Assembly (NCBI GenBank): GCA_905178155.1
Contig: CAJINV010000003.1
Location: 1,483,557 to 1,547,556 of the forward strand
Length of the DNA stretch: 64,000 nucleotides
Direction of reading: 5' to 3'
Source: Amoebophrya sp. A120
Lineage: Eukaryota > Sar > Dinophyceae > Syndiniales > Amoebophryaceae
The notes under the pieces were generated by a model that did not search any database, had not been told where the DNA came from, and worked only from the letters and a program-made list of their open reading frames with translations. Of the stretch, positions 13,001 through 20,540 are shown piece after piece (the stretch's first letter is position 1; every line of letters starts with the position of its first letter). Made by a program: the position numbers and the translations under genes.

Positions 13001-16000
13001 ACAACGGGGATCGGGTGTTGCTCGTGCAGTTTCTGTTGCAGGAACGCGTCGATGAAATTGTGGAGAAACTGATCGTGAAGGAGCGGGAGTATACACAGCT
13101 GAAGGAAGAAAGGAAGAGAATTGCGGACGAACAGCGCGCGGCGGTCTTCCGCGCCAACCAGATCTGTGTCACGACCATCACCGGTGCAGCCATCTACGCG
13201 AAAGAGATCGAAAAAGCGGCTTTCGACGTGGTGCTCGTCGAAGAGGCCGCGGAGGTGCTGGAAGGCCAGCTGGTCGCGATGCTGAACGGCAGCGTGAAGC
13301 ACCTCATCATGATCGGGGACCACTACCAGCTACCGCCTCCGGTGCAGTCGTCGGTGCTGCGGGAGCGGTTTTTCTTCGGACGAAGTCTAATGCACGAGCT
13401 GATCGATATGTGGCAGGCAATGGAGCTGCTGTCGCCCGGAGGTCGTGGGGGAGCTGGAGCCACCGCAGCAACGTCATCAAATGTCTGCATCAGCGGGGAA
13501 GCGATTTTGATGCGACAAAGCCGTATGGATCCGGAGATCGCGAAGTACTTGCGTGCCGACCGTAGCGGGGGTCGAAATGAGGCAAGATACCCGAAGCTGA
13601 AGGACAATCTGAACATCGTTGGCAAGTACACTCGCGAGGCACTTCCCCTTGTTTATCCGGTGGAAAAACGCGACGCGGTGTTTATCGCTGATTTTCTACA
13701 CCACGCACCTGTTTTTTTCTGGGACACGCCACTGAAGGGAACCTGGTGCGACGAGCGGCAGGAGCTCAGCTTCAAAAACCATGAAGAAGCCGAGCGCCAA
13801 CTTGCAGTGTTCATGCTGATGGTATCCCAGGGAATTCCGGCCCACAAGATCACGATCACGGCGCCCTACCGTGCCCACATCCGCTACATCAAAACGGAAC
13901 TTATGCCAAAGGCGAAGAAGGCGCGAAGGGACTATTTGATGTGCGCGTGGTCGATCGCTGGACTTGAACTTGCCGAGGAAAGGGAGGCCCGGTTTGCAGC
14001 ATTAGACGAAGATCCGCTTCTGAAGTGCTTCGACGAGGTAGTGTGTACACCGCTCGACGGGTACCAGGGCAACCAAAATGACCACATCATTCTTGCGCTC
14101 GTGCGGTCCAACTCGACTTTGGACTGTGGCTTCTTGAAAAAGGAACCAGAAGGCATTTGCCGCCGCACTGTGGCGCAATCGCGAGCGCGCAAGTCCTGGA
14201 TCATTATTGGCAGCGCTGACTGTTTTGGGCACGACCGCTGTGGAGGTGGCAATTCGAAAGCAGCCCGACGCGGATCGAAAGACAAAATTTCCATTGCCGA
14301 GGAACCATCGGAGCCAGAAAAAAATGGCGGATCATTTCGCAGCAATTCCGTTTGGGGTGCTGGTCTCATTGATCATCTACGAAAGGACAATCGGGTGTCG
14401 GAGACCTTGCCGCTCAAATGTCCGAGGCACGACCCTCCTGTGCGAAACTCGAACCCGGCTTCTTGTGGTGAAGAAGGCACGACTGGAGAGGCAGCTATTG
14501 CTTCTGGTGCTAATGCTAAAACTCCATCGTTTTTTCCCGCCTGCGCCAGCGAGCTCAGTGATCCCGTCATCTGTCAGGACTTGCCAGAGGTGGAGTCCGA
14601 CCAAGATCCACTGTCGTTCACGAACCGATTGATTTGCACGAAAATTTGCAATAGAGAGCTACCCTCCTGCGGACACGCCTGCAGGCGGTACTGTCACGCC
14701 GGGGAATGCGATGCGCGATTCTGCAGGGAGATCGTGTTGACGCCGTGTGCGAAGTTTCCGGACAAGCATCTCGCGCTTCGCCGAGTGTGCAACGCGCCGG
14801 AGGTCGTGTGCCAGGCCGAGGTGCAATTCACTTGCAAAAAAGTGCGAAGTGACGGCGGAAGACAGGTGTCTTGCAACACAACGCTAACACGTAAGTGTTA
14901 CCAGAACGGAGACCTGGTACAGCACCTGGTCGACTTTCCGTGCAAAAAATGCACTCGCCCGATTGAAGCGCCCTGCGATACAAAGCCAGCAGACCTGCGT
15001 TGCAAGGAAAACTGCCAAAGGAAACTCGCATGCGGACATGCCTGTCCGCTTCTTTGTTGGGAGGAGTGCAGAAAAGCAAAGTGCCAAGTCAGGGTCACGC
15101 AAAAGTGCGCCGCGGGTAAACACACCATAGAAATGCCGTGCTGGCGAACGACCGGCTTTGGGAAGGTGTCCCAGCTGCAGTTTATTTGTCGGGCGGAAGT
15201 TGCTTTTACGTGCCCGGTGTGTAACCGCAAGCAAAAAAAGTTCTGTGGGGAATCAGAAACGCACTGCAACTTCCCCTGCGGGAAACTTTGCAGTGCGGGG
15301 CTGCATGCCTGCACTGCCCGCTGCGGAGAATGCGCCGCCACCGGCACCTGTTTGGCAAGTGGCGAATGCCGCAAGTGTGCGGGCGACGAACTGCAGTACC
15401 AGGTGGATCGCATTTTCAGAAACGCTGCGGGCTCGAACGCGCCCAACAACACGCGGCGGCAATTTCGCTCTTTCAAGCTGTCACAGCTCAGTTTTCCAGA
15501 GCCCGCGGTCTACAACTTGTGGTTGCGGTCCTACGGTGGAGCAAATTATGCGAGAGACCACCACGACCAAGAGGCGAAGACGCCGGTGCACCTGGAAGAC
15601 ACCATTCAGGAGATCAAGGACCTGCAAAGAAGCGACATTTTTGGTGGTGCGGCCGGTGAAAAACGGCTGCTGGACCTCCTTCCGAAGGACTTGGACGTCG
15701 TCCAAGTCAGCTTCGGTATGTGCGTCGCCATGGACCCGCAGTTGCTGTACGTGTTGCGACGTTGCTTCGGTCCGGAGCAGAAGATCAGCGTGCGTTTCTT
15801 TCGCACGAAGGACGATTTCAACAAGGTTTCCACCGCGAAGTTTCAGCAGGTCGTGCCAAGCGAAAAAGATACGTTCGAATTCGAAGAAATCCAGCTCCGG
15901 CCGTTCCCCGCCACGACAAAGCCCGGCCTGGTGTCCCGGCGTCCAGAGGTAGATCAACATGATCCCACGCACGCGATACTGGACTCGGGGAATATTCTGC

Positions 16001-16482
16001 ACTTTCATGAGTTGGCGGCTCTGCAGACCGTGCGAGTGGGCGCCAGTACGTTTACGACCGAGAAGAGGCGCACCAATTTTCGCTACCTGCTGTGGGTGTT
16101 TCGCAGTTTGATCCGGCGCTATCCGAAATGTGAGATCAAGATCCCCATCTATCGGGACAAGGCGGACGCGTTCAAACGCGACCACGTAGGCATTTTCAAC
16201 GAGATGCTGCGATTGGAGCACGAGCGGTGCGTCCAGGCAAAGGTTTCGCCGCGGACGGAACGGGAGTTGTTCACCATCGTGCGACACGGTCAGGACGTGG
16301 ACCTGTACTGCCTGAAATTGGCGGTGCTTTACAGCAGTCCGGCGACGCGCGTGGCGATCGTCACCAACGACGCCTACCGGGAGCATCGCGAAAATTTTCC
16401 GAGTTTGAAGACCAATTTCGACACGGGTAAGCTCTTGGTCCCGTTCACCATCGTGCCGGAGGAGGAAGTCGCGTTGTTTTAG
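4081..16482 (+). CDS. Giant ZNFX1/Upf1-like SF1 RNA helicase with NF-X1 zinc fingers and NYN-type nuclease-like C-terminus
   Basis: A single exon of 4133 residues starting at ATG 4081. The N-terminal third is Ser/Ala/Lys-rich and poorly conserved. Residues about 1410-1710 hold two beta-rich stretches that may be cold-shock/OB-like (tentative). The helicase core has Walker A GAPGCGKSH (residue 2574), a DEAA-like VEEAAE (about 3053), GDHYQLPP (about 3078), a motif V region DGYQGNQNDHIILAL (about 3326) and the motif VI region AQSRARKSWIIIG (about 3365). Residues about 3530-3740 are Cys/His-rich with CGHACRRYC, CGHACPLLC and CGKLC units, typical of NF-X1 fingers. The last 170 residues resemble the NYN/PIN fold of Regnase-type RNases: AILDSGN, then DVDLYCLKLA, then AIVTNDAYREH. 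ZNFX1 proteins act in cytoplasmic RNA sensing and small-RNA pathways; the nuclease half suggests RNA unwinding coupled to cleavage (inference). No intron is seen, unlike many neighbours. Confidence 0.88.
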   Translation: MDELLGHRYVPVGRAPPPDEGMICVDQVTGQIVIVPDNVVKVLKQAEKRTELSAYNRSALAMRSSGGSLVSSSARPSGSHSGSHIVQTGGATKNALPAAEEAQDTAASKVAKKKRNKKNKKASPDDAGGAATPGSSPSADPPKAVLQPSNISPEERGARSSTGEAADTTSKGCMKKSDSSNTPVHDFGDSFWQKEVVAIEENSSWSQEVVASGPGKHMCYYLANLGYNSVVETYPNLKPQLILGRNITKLRKKDVTGYFCEKAPLGKEVQLALKTKSNKTQPGKDAQWAADLKLDLGKNESLKQFVYDRTEKFPYECAEDFLKDIFCLHEPGSTSSPKTSQRGGATSEQSAAVVTAIANEVLWYDASVRCHLREGLVVLLNAKNCRSFRLAVLEKVCHAAVQVLQEFLPSAAKKQEQVDSATESTSTTAEQVASDEHVDIENSANKELVQTAVARFQHFCQWLQQELDDFTLQLFDDDGKAAKAVRTELTAVVNMFKLCSSSKDSTYSNNCAAAGEKKDCAQGKNFYLQTEDHQLDVLLSCSRQLLGSAVWKGVGSLKHLIAFVEQLHEVGDVGDSVWKELTCSSGSLSTSTSLSSTKRAEVVAAPFEEEDDDSEDEQSVSEYESLDGDADENGLSLEQARAPAADEDPRAPQRQTCCIRLRKKCVDSSFGSLEKSSHSFPEQSQTAIFSDLPLLLRCYQGAAYVRGLRSPLAKQRFDELLACFVEDELKKLTDLSKVAAVRPHEIDESSFAADFWPPVLDLMSTRNGELYTQLDPQPFVLEDQLPMASEIATTETAIAQSTPAEVSIGRCGVAGEDKKELNTDRLIRALRDPIEFLDLFLFEAARAGNPWIVSVPFAMEKLLTSFLQHAFVQDLLRDQDAALRLGAMLRKALGRLREREPGCMCFIKAALPDRQETSYEFLSRLQGVFAQTFDNLGRSRYLHQVPESIFVFLPLLLDGVGDVHKPLQLRGDVTEHLTGCLCDVLDFLGQRVCTDDDEFGLDATSRTMANKFLLAEGARDEQCRRNYRAAVGKLVQASRVHCDTIFTASLPVREVAEKSRKYSVAGQLDRNCGKLVDAHAAVTGCIHASSPAALTVADTAEEFVDTKALLSCSWGFKLEVVLPVLDALVQTCADRVQAVCIFLQREERRQQQLFLDAFKEAEKLENRIRNTILQDGIGALLKGHLLGRTYEAYCATRDSRPLPCDPDAEPIFAVMTLGKMTERKAAEATGKNPLAKSMAAAAEDSNAGRTSRDLRVAFERHCKPKLIFDQQGQCTGLTPLKLLCLLCTHAATATAEQFLDFVEDTTVEELEVVGGVEDEDLEERGAFNAQKLVEDVAAAQQSSKDDEPAKEQAFTGENLHTKDVVEGREPAAPTQVESKVVSAEPSSSVQPLARAASATEVDQTEKGIASSVENNWIQRGVGKKDFYSEEGYALGIINDSNHIVVKNNFRHESSRRYLEDNNIKCFESDMHMKNDSPRLIWVMFTMAETNIKDTRLQRPGSYVQFQIDMSRAPILEQNSPHGKATYFAINSSVWRASWQYQSYEWVLQEPTVHHRSQTRLDRKQSDMLNEELFADHTDVAATGKEPTKRAWACVFHDMKFAREDFRQQHDGRSLLGQIAYRADDSFVKKVGFVKPLGPREGAEFPEVKTMLGKNKMENFGKSAQFIHVDLKGLARHARLEPIKGDVVSFTLDEDSKKVSEVVSGRKKYLPARDLHVVRYKSTINSGARTGSASSPMRGLRHLLKLLEPVYTKSLTSTSVADFEKELGWYSLVSEALQQFQDVASSPEDATTTNRTRRRANTASRGDASTRNGPGDGDLSDFSDASSDAFDEEDDAFLGPGDEDVSMRQRSQAELEALRKRTALITSGESGAAFFQLCVEELLQLLDVSFHFPLTADEMAEVGAGNQDLYLQGGGGGTLGATSYVTSRSSSVLPARSSGATTVWGVAPSVVGATLAEERARLVNAILGLMMSFEREYRQRVGVTVKAPGEPQNPNIDPRQCLDATRHSSLLVTFLSALTHLAESRQSASAAQLDLVARALARCFKLKEKASPNSSPADSAFQKPRGDRGQQKQSALSKSKSNNKSSGSALLLRSSSSSSQQNASHLAGLSVVGLTGVSELFQFVVANVQIYDPNLIEGFRALFSSGPLRALQTRAETALLYDVHGFLEQAQKTHLNAMRFLAQRAQVAQGTREELEEKHWSELPLIPTLDELRDDRLGNLPVVPDVRAAVRKFMNESRAGADSARGETTSIIGLRGYESYEHYMNTILRQLRQDTFSSLRMGVSRYIRSRTVDFGLMRMYNPQFVGFHFRDQDTISVVLKVQAMKDSRTGDYNKYWADNGGMMYGNLIVISLDGDFEDEGRLVYAQVSWSDKEILRTEGIFFAEILPREITGSERSPMEQVIALIAALSSGDNEAVLAESPAYYKAFSPGLKCLQGKKQLENLPPFASEFIFGTKSYAGPHLVPGRESGPRSGVFPAWSTPTEPAPFYLNQWPGATVEIGLLDQQATSEDGSAVESTSRRMRVDECVPVLLSKKGEEGRNANDRSLDSNVATALDEFQQHAVGVVLSRAIAAIQGAPGCGKSHLAVLLVRLLASLRDKNGAPVRLRFLIVTYKNKALNELAEALLKYFPKDLVRVGSGGTGEDSSELLESRNLNLLKSAYQQTEESHAFNEEWKRADKRLDVVSTEMEELATRLVKARFWSISLFVLRSRPGQLEQLLRGAGEKGHLQMSVNELSKCLTEAEQWVTRMRQIRNKDLTLANFLDCEAEYLKDPVLHKTRLDLYACLSDALEKWVPQMQWFQAVAERVRQHKVIGGRKLDLQNDRKFKSLVVELKDGKRTRAFEERNAAHELQESSGSNSASSTSLAAQNYASNGASLEDDDEEDFLKEAQYQRDAGEMMDNNVLSVEPRRGRRYNNQGQGVRGNRMTFKDWEDHKKHVIFLDASTSDAIRYAPEVTEYFASRKPNLLKRKDLWSLDNGDRVLLVQFLLQERVDEIVEKLIVKEREYTQLKEERKRIADEQRAAVFRANQICVTTITGAAIYAKEIEKAAFDVVLVEEAAEVLEGQLVAMLNGSVKHLIMIGDHYQLPPPVQSSVLRERFFFGRSLMHELIDMWQAMELLSPGGRGGAGATAATSSNVCISGEAILMRQSRMDPEIAKYLRADRSGGRNEARYPKLKDNLNIVGKYTREALPLVYPVEKRDAVFIADFLHHAPVFFWDTPLKGTWCDERQELSFKNHEEAERQLAVFMLMVSQGIPAHKITITAPYRAHIRYIKTELMPKAKKARRDYLMCAWSIAGLELAEEREARFAALDEDPLLKCFDEVVCTPLDGYQGNQNDHIILALVRSNSTLDCGFLKKEPEGICRRTVAQSRARKSWIIIGSADCFGHDRCGGGNSKAARRGSKDKISIAEEPSEPEKNGGSFRSNSVWGAGLIDHLRKDNRVSETLPLKCPRHDPPVRNSNPASCGEEGTTGEAAIASGANAKTPSFFPACASELSDPVICQDLPEVESDQDPLSFTNRLICTKICNRELPSCGHACRRYCHAGECDARFCREIVLTPCAKFPDKHLALRRVCNAPEVVCQAEVQFTCKKVRSDGGRQVSCNTTLTRKCYQNGDLVQHLVDFPCKKCTRPIEAPCDTKPADLRCKENCQRKLACGHACPLLCWEECRKAKCQVRVTQKCAAGKHTIEMPCWRTTGFGKVSQLQFICRAEVAFTCPVCNRKQKKFCGESETHCNFPCGKLCSAGLHACTARCGECAATGTCLASGECRKCAGDELQYQVDRIFRNAAGSNAPNNTRRQFRSFKLSQLSFPEPAVYNLWLRSYGGANYARDHHDQEAKTPVHLEDTIQEIKDLQRSDIFGGAAGEKRLLDLLPKDLDVVQVSFGMCVAMDPQLLYVLRRCFGPEQKISVRFFRTKDDFNKVSTAKFQQVVPSEKDTFEFEEIQLRPFPATTKPGLVSRRPEVDQHDPTHAILDSGNILHFHELAALQTVRVGASTFTTEKRRTNFRYLLWVFRSLIRRYPKCEIKIPIYRDKADAFKRDHVGIFNEMLRLEHERCVQAKVSPRTERELFTIVRHGQDVDLYCLKLAVLYSSPATRVAIVTNDAYREHRENFPSLKTNFDTGKLLVPFTIVPEEEVALF

Positions 16483-18027
16483 GTCCGGGCCCGAAAGAAA
16501 AATTACGGGATACAAGAGGAGCATCATTCAACTTTTTTCTCGTGTGCATTTTCCGACAACAGAATCGGATCCGATTCCGTTCCATATCCCATGGCAAGAA
16601 AGGTGCAGTAGTCTCTTGCACTTCGCAACATGATTAAAACTGAAAACAAAAATGATATGTCACTCACGTGACCTCATTCATATCTCGTCAACAAGGAGAG
16701 CTTAAACATATTCGCGCACTTTCCTTGCTGCTCTGCATGTATCTATGTACGGAATTTTTTGAAAGAGTTAGAGTGGATCGTCTCAGCGATGATTTCGCAG
16801 AAGCCACTGCTCAGGCGTTTCATGATAAAACAAGGAAATATGACTTGGACGATTGAAGTGCGGAAATCGCATTTAGACACCACTTATATCAGAATTCGCA
16901 TCGTCACTCGGGACGGATTCGTAACGCAGACAGGCACAGTCGCAGATGATTTTCTCGAACTACTGCACGGGTGTAGTCGTGTTGCCTCTGAGTCTGATTA
17001 TCAGATGGAGGCTGGAAATCGAAATAAAACCTTGACTCCGTGTCTTTCGGTTATGTGATCCGTGCGTGTTGACTGACATTGATATAAATATACCGGTTCG
17101 TTTTTTGTGTTGGCTACTACTGAGTATTAGTGCCAAAGAAGCTTGCAACACTTGTTTTTTGCTTCTCCTTGTCGTAGTATCATCATGTCCACCACGTGCG
17201 GCAAAAGCTCTCGAATTAGAAGTGAAGTCGTCCCACGCAGAACTTCGATAGGAATCAGGATTGCCTTTCGAGAAGAGGAATTGGATTGAGTGCTGGCGTT
17301 AATTGTTTGCGTTAAGTACTCGATTGAATCGAGCCTTGATGTTCGATTGAGTGCTTCGTCTTCATTTGCTGACCTCGGCGGAGATTGGGAAGCTCCGCGG
17401 AGGTCGGGGAGGTCAGCAACCTCCGCGGAGGTTGGGAAGCCTCCGCGGAGGTCGGCAACGTCCGCTTAGGTCGGCAACCTCCGAGGAGGTCGGCAACCTC
17501 CGCGGAGGTTGGGAAGCTCCGCGGAGGTCAGCAACCTCCGCGGAGGTCGAGCAGGTCCGCGGAGGTCAGCAACCTCTGCTGGGGCAGCTCCCGTCCGTGT
17601 TTCCGGTCGCGCTTTCTCTTTTTTCTCATGCATTTATTGGGGAGCCCCAGGCCCAGGTCCAGCTCGTGCTTGCGGAAAACGAGCGCCCCTGTATTTTGTT
17701 GTGTGTGACTTGGCTTCAAAATGTTTTCGAGTTTGAGCGGGTCGCGAAAGGCGGGTGACTGTAGTAGCCTGTGTTGAAATCAGGGGTGGTGGGCCGCTGT
17801 GTGTCTCAACAGAGTTTCATAGTGCTTTCGAGTTTTGACTGTGAAAGAGTGGGCAGTTGTTAGTCGTGGCCGGGACAGAGTGTAAGAAACAAGATAGAAG
17901 ATGAAAAGTGAAAGAAGTAGCAGGAGAGGGGGACAGGTCGTGTCTTCTTCGTCACTGGTTTAGTCTGCTTGATGAGAGACGTCGACATCGCATTGACCAT
18001 GATGATTCCCATTATTGTTGCAAAAGA
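16483..18027. other. Intergenic region with a palindromic tandem repeat
   Basis: No supported gene. 16483-17350 is AT-richer without clear structure. A GC-rich repeat occupies about 17377-17577 and is listed separately. The rest, up to the RING gene, shows short purine-rich stretches. Confidence 0.5.
17377..17577. repeat. Tandem repeat with palindromic core CCTCCGCGGAGG
   Basis: Roughly ten imperfect units of about 19-20 bp, each carrying the self-complementary core CTCCGCGGAG followed by GTCGGCAAC, GTTGGGAAG or a close variant. Adjacent cores can pair with themselves or each other. Three forward frames stay open through it, which explains spurious coding potential here. Confidence 0.85.
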
Positions 18028-19572
18028 ATGCAGTGCAAGCCACAGCTTGAAATTGACAGCCAGTTTGAAATCAGCATGGCGCGCACGGCTTCGCCCTGCC
18101 GCGTTTCCGTGGGAACGTCGACGCTGCAGTCTATTTGCCTCTCGTCCTCTTCATCGTGCATGCGCGCGAATGCGGCCCTCGTCGTAAGCAAGGCTGGGAC
18201 AACAGCAGGCAGGCCCGCGCCTCCCAATGCAAATCCACCGCATGCCAACGTGCATAACGTGTTGACGTTCACGACGGGACCAGTGAATGCGCAAAGCTTC
18301 GCAAACACGGACGAATTGCGAGGGCTAGCCACGTTCGCGCTAGTGGACGACATCCAGGCCCGGGTGTGGCGTTCGTACCTCCCGGAAATTGTTGCGGAAG
18401 CGAGACACCTCCGGCACCAAGCACTCGAGACACCGTTGTGCCGCCTCTTCTCTCTGCGTCATCAGCGGGACGAGCATCTCCATCGGGAGTACTACGTCAC
18501 GGATTCTGAAGAAGGGTCGAGTTATGTGTCTTCCAGCTACGTGGGCTCTCCGGTGCACCAGCCCTCTTCTCCGGCTAATCAGGGCTCGGCGACGGTCCTC
18601 GGCCACGAAGCAGAAGAACCTCCTGCAGCGGAAGGAAGAGTCATATTCGGAGCAGGAGAGAAATCAGGATGCCGCAGCCCGGGTTTGGAAAGTGGCGAGC
18701 GGTTTTTGGGTGATGAAGAACGAGCTGCTGACGTTGATGTTCCTGCTCCCGAACAAGGGACGGACCCGTTACCAACAGTCGGTCCGCCACATAGACGCGC
18801 ATCGGATACGGAGCAGATGACAGGATCAAGAAGCGCTTTCGTGGGTGCGACGTGTGTCGAGCCTGCAGCTGCATCTTGGGAGTTTGCACACCTCGAACTC
18901 ACTTCGCCAGCAGCACGAAACGGGATCGGAGGCAGCGCCGGTCCTTTCTCCAACACGAGCACGACGAAGGGTCTGGATCTCGCCTGCCTGGTCGCGCTGA
19001 GGGAAAAGTTTTCCGTGCGGGAGCAGAAGGAAGCTGTGAACCAATACGCCGATCCAGTTTTCCGCAAGGAGCGGTACGCGATCGAGAATTCGCCGTATGC
19101 CAGGGCGCTGATTCGTTCATCCCCATCTGCTCGAGCAGCGCCGGGTCGTGGTAGCGAAGCTTCTGAAGTTTCTGAAGAACCAGGTTGCGAAAACCTAGAC
19201 CAACCCCGCACGGAATCGGATGCACAACTACGTGCCAGCAATAAGCTGCCTGTTCGGACACGCACAAGCAGTCAACGGGAAGACGCTGCCGCAAACAGTG
19301 CGTACCCGACGTCCTGGTCCGAGATACTCTCTTCACCTGTTCACGTCGATTTTGGTACAGCGCATTCATCTTCGAAACTGAGGCGGACGCGCGTAGACCT
19401 GGACTGCAGCGTTTGCAGAAGTGTCCTATCTGTTCGGGAAAATTCCGTGTCAAAAAAGATGGTCTGCCTGCCGTGCGGTCACGCAGTGTGCGAAGGAGCT
19501 TGTTTGCAAGAGATACTGGATCTGTTTCCGGGGCATGACCGGTTAGTGTGCCCGTCGTGCGGCTCGTGCTGA
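18028..19572 (+). CDS. RING-type zinc finger protein (possible E3 ubiquitin ligase)
   Basis: The open frame ends at TGA 19570-19572. The likely starts are ATG 18028 or ATG 18076 (MARTASPC); the frame is open further upstream but only with a GTG. Most of the protein is Ser/Glu/Ala-rich and looks disordered. The last 55 residues form a C-terminal RING-like finger: CSVC, then CLPCGHAVC, then CPSC. RING domains commonly recruit E2 enzymes for ubiquitin transfer; substrate and location are unknown. The CxCGH pattern and the position at the extreme C-terminus resemble other small RING modules in alveolates. A poly-T run follows the stop. No intron is needed. Function beyond zinc binding is inferred from the finger alone. 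Confidence 0.7.
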   Translation: MQCKPQLEIDSQFEISMARTASPCRVSVGTSTLQSICLSSSSSCMRANAALVVSKAGTTAGRPAPPNANPPHANVHNVLTFTTGPVNAQSFANTDELRGLATFALVDDIQARVWRSYLPEIVAEARHLRHQALETPLCRLFSLRHQRDEHLHREYYVTDSEEGSSYVSSSYVGSPVHQPSSPANQGSATVLGHEAEEPPAAEGRVIFGAGEKSGCRSPGLESGERFLGDEERAADVDVPAPEQGTDPLPTVGPPHRRASDTEQMTGSRSAFVGATCVEPAAASWEFAHLELTSPAARNGIGGSAGPFSNTSTTKGLDLACLVALREKFSVREQKEAVNQYADPVFRKERYAIENSPYARALIRSSPSARAAPGRGSEASEVSEEPGCENLDQPRTESDAQLRASNKLPVRTRTSSQREDAAANSAYPTSWSEILSSPVHVDFGTAHSSSKLRRTRVDLDCSVCRSVLSVRENSVSKKMVCLPCGHAVCEGACLQEILDLFPGHDRLVCPSCGSC

Positions 19573-20540
19573 CTGCCTGCGTTTTTTTTTTTTTCGGTTC
19601 TCAGGAGTTGTTACATTGAAAGTCAAACTAGGTTGCACCTCACACTGTTTTAGTATGAATTACTTAGTATGAAAAGATAACGGAGTCAGAAGTAAGTTGG
19701 TAAGTACGAACAAAAGCTGTGGAGGAGGTACAGTCGGTCATAACCATAGTCAAGATTATTTCTATGTGCATTCATCATAACAAACATGAGAAGAACAAGA
19801 AGTCGTTTGCTGGGTGTGCATCTGCATGCCAGTTTGTAGGTGGAGCTACGTGAAAATCAGATGCCCCCTTTTGAATTCTGAGTAGTTACTACAAGTAGTA
19901 GCACAGTAAGTATGAATTGGGACGGTCGGAAACCCACTCTGAATGTACATTTGCGTTTGGATATATCATTTCTTCTGCAGCAACTTTTTCGTCAGTTACA
20001 GCTGGCAGACGTTTGTCAGGGTCGCCGCGGCTCTCTGCGAGGTGTAAAAATCGCTGGCGTCCGGGTGCGCTTCTGTTTGTGTTTGTTTTGTTTGTTTCGA
20101 AATTCGCAAAATTCGACGAGAGCCAGGGCGAGGTTTCAAAACACGACAGAGAATTTGGTGGAGAGAAGCCTGGGTTGAAAATTGGTTCGTTTCGTAAATC
20201 GTGGATCAGTCGGACCCTTTTTCGGTGTATTCTTTTGTTGTGACAAGAAAAGTAGCTGCAGAATTGGCACAGTCTTCGAACACAAATTCGCTATTGCCTC
20301 GCCGTTTCCACTTTTCTCGCATTATGGAAAAAATAAAAAAGTCTTCCTTCGGCCCAGTAGCAGTAACACTTTGACCTTCGTCAAATACCCTGCTGTACTG
20401 GCCCTCGACGCAGAAGTACATCTCCTGTAGATTTGTTTTGTGGTTGTTGTGATATGCGAAAAGAAACCCCTCTTCGACCCGCAGTGGAAGGGATAAATAC
20501 AAGATAGTTTATTTGTGTACTTGAATAGAAGAAACCAACA
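19573..20540. other. Intergenic region
   Basis: No gene supported. It holds a poly-T tract just after 19580 and short direct repeats built from GTAGTA-like words near 19890-19910. It is AT-rich compared with the flanking exons. Confidence 0.5.

Noticed and set aside
15481-16527. 348-codon minus-strand open frame antisense to the helicase C-terminus
   Set aside because: It overlaps the well-supported nuclease-like domain on the + strand, its sequence is the His/Arg/Leu-rich type produced by antisense of GC-biased codons, and no domain is recognisable.
17908-18027. N-terminal extension of the RING protein from 17908
   Set aside because: The frame is open but begins with GTG; an ATG start at 18028 or 18076 is more likely for a nuclear eukaryotic gene.
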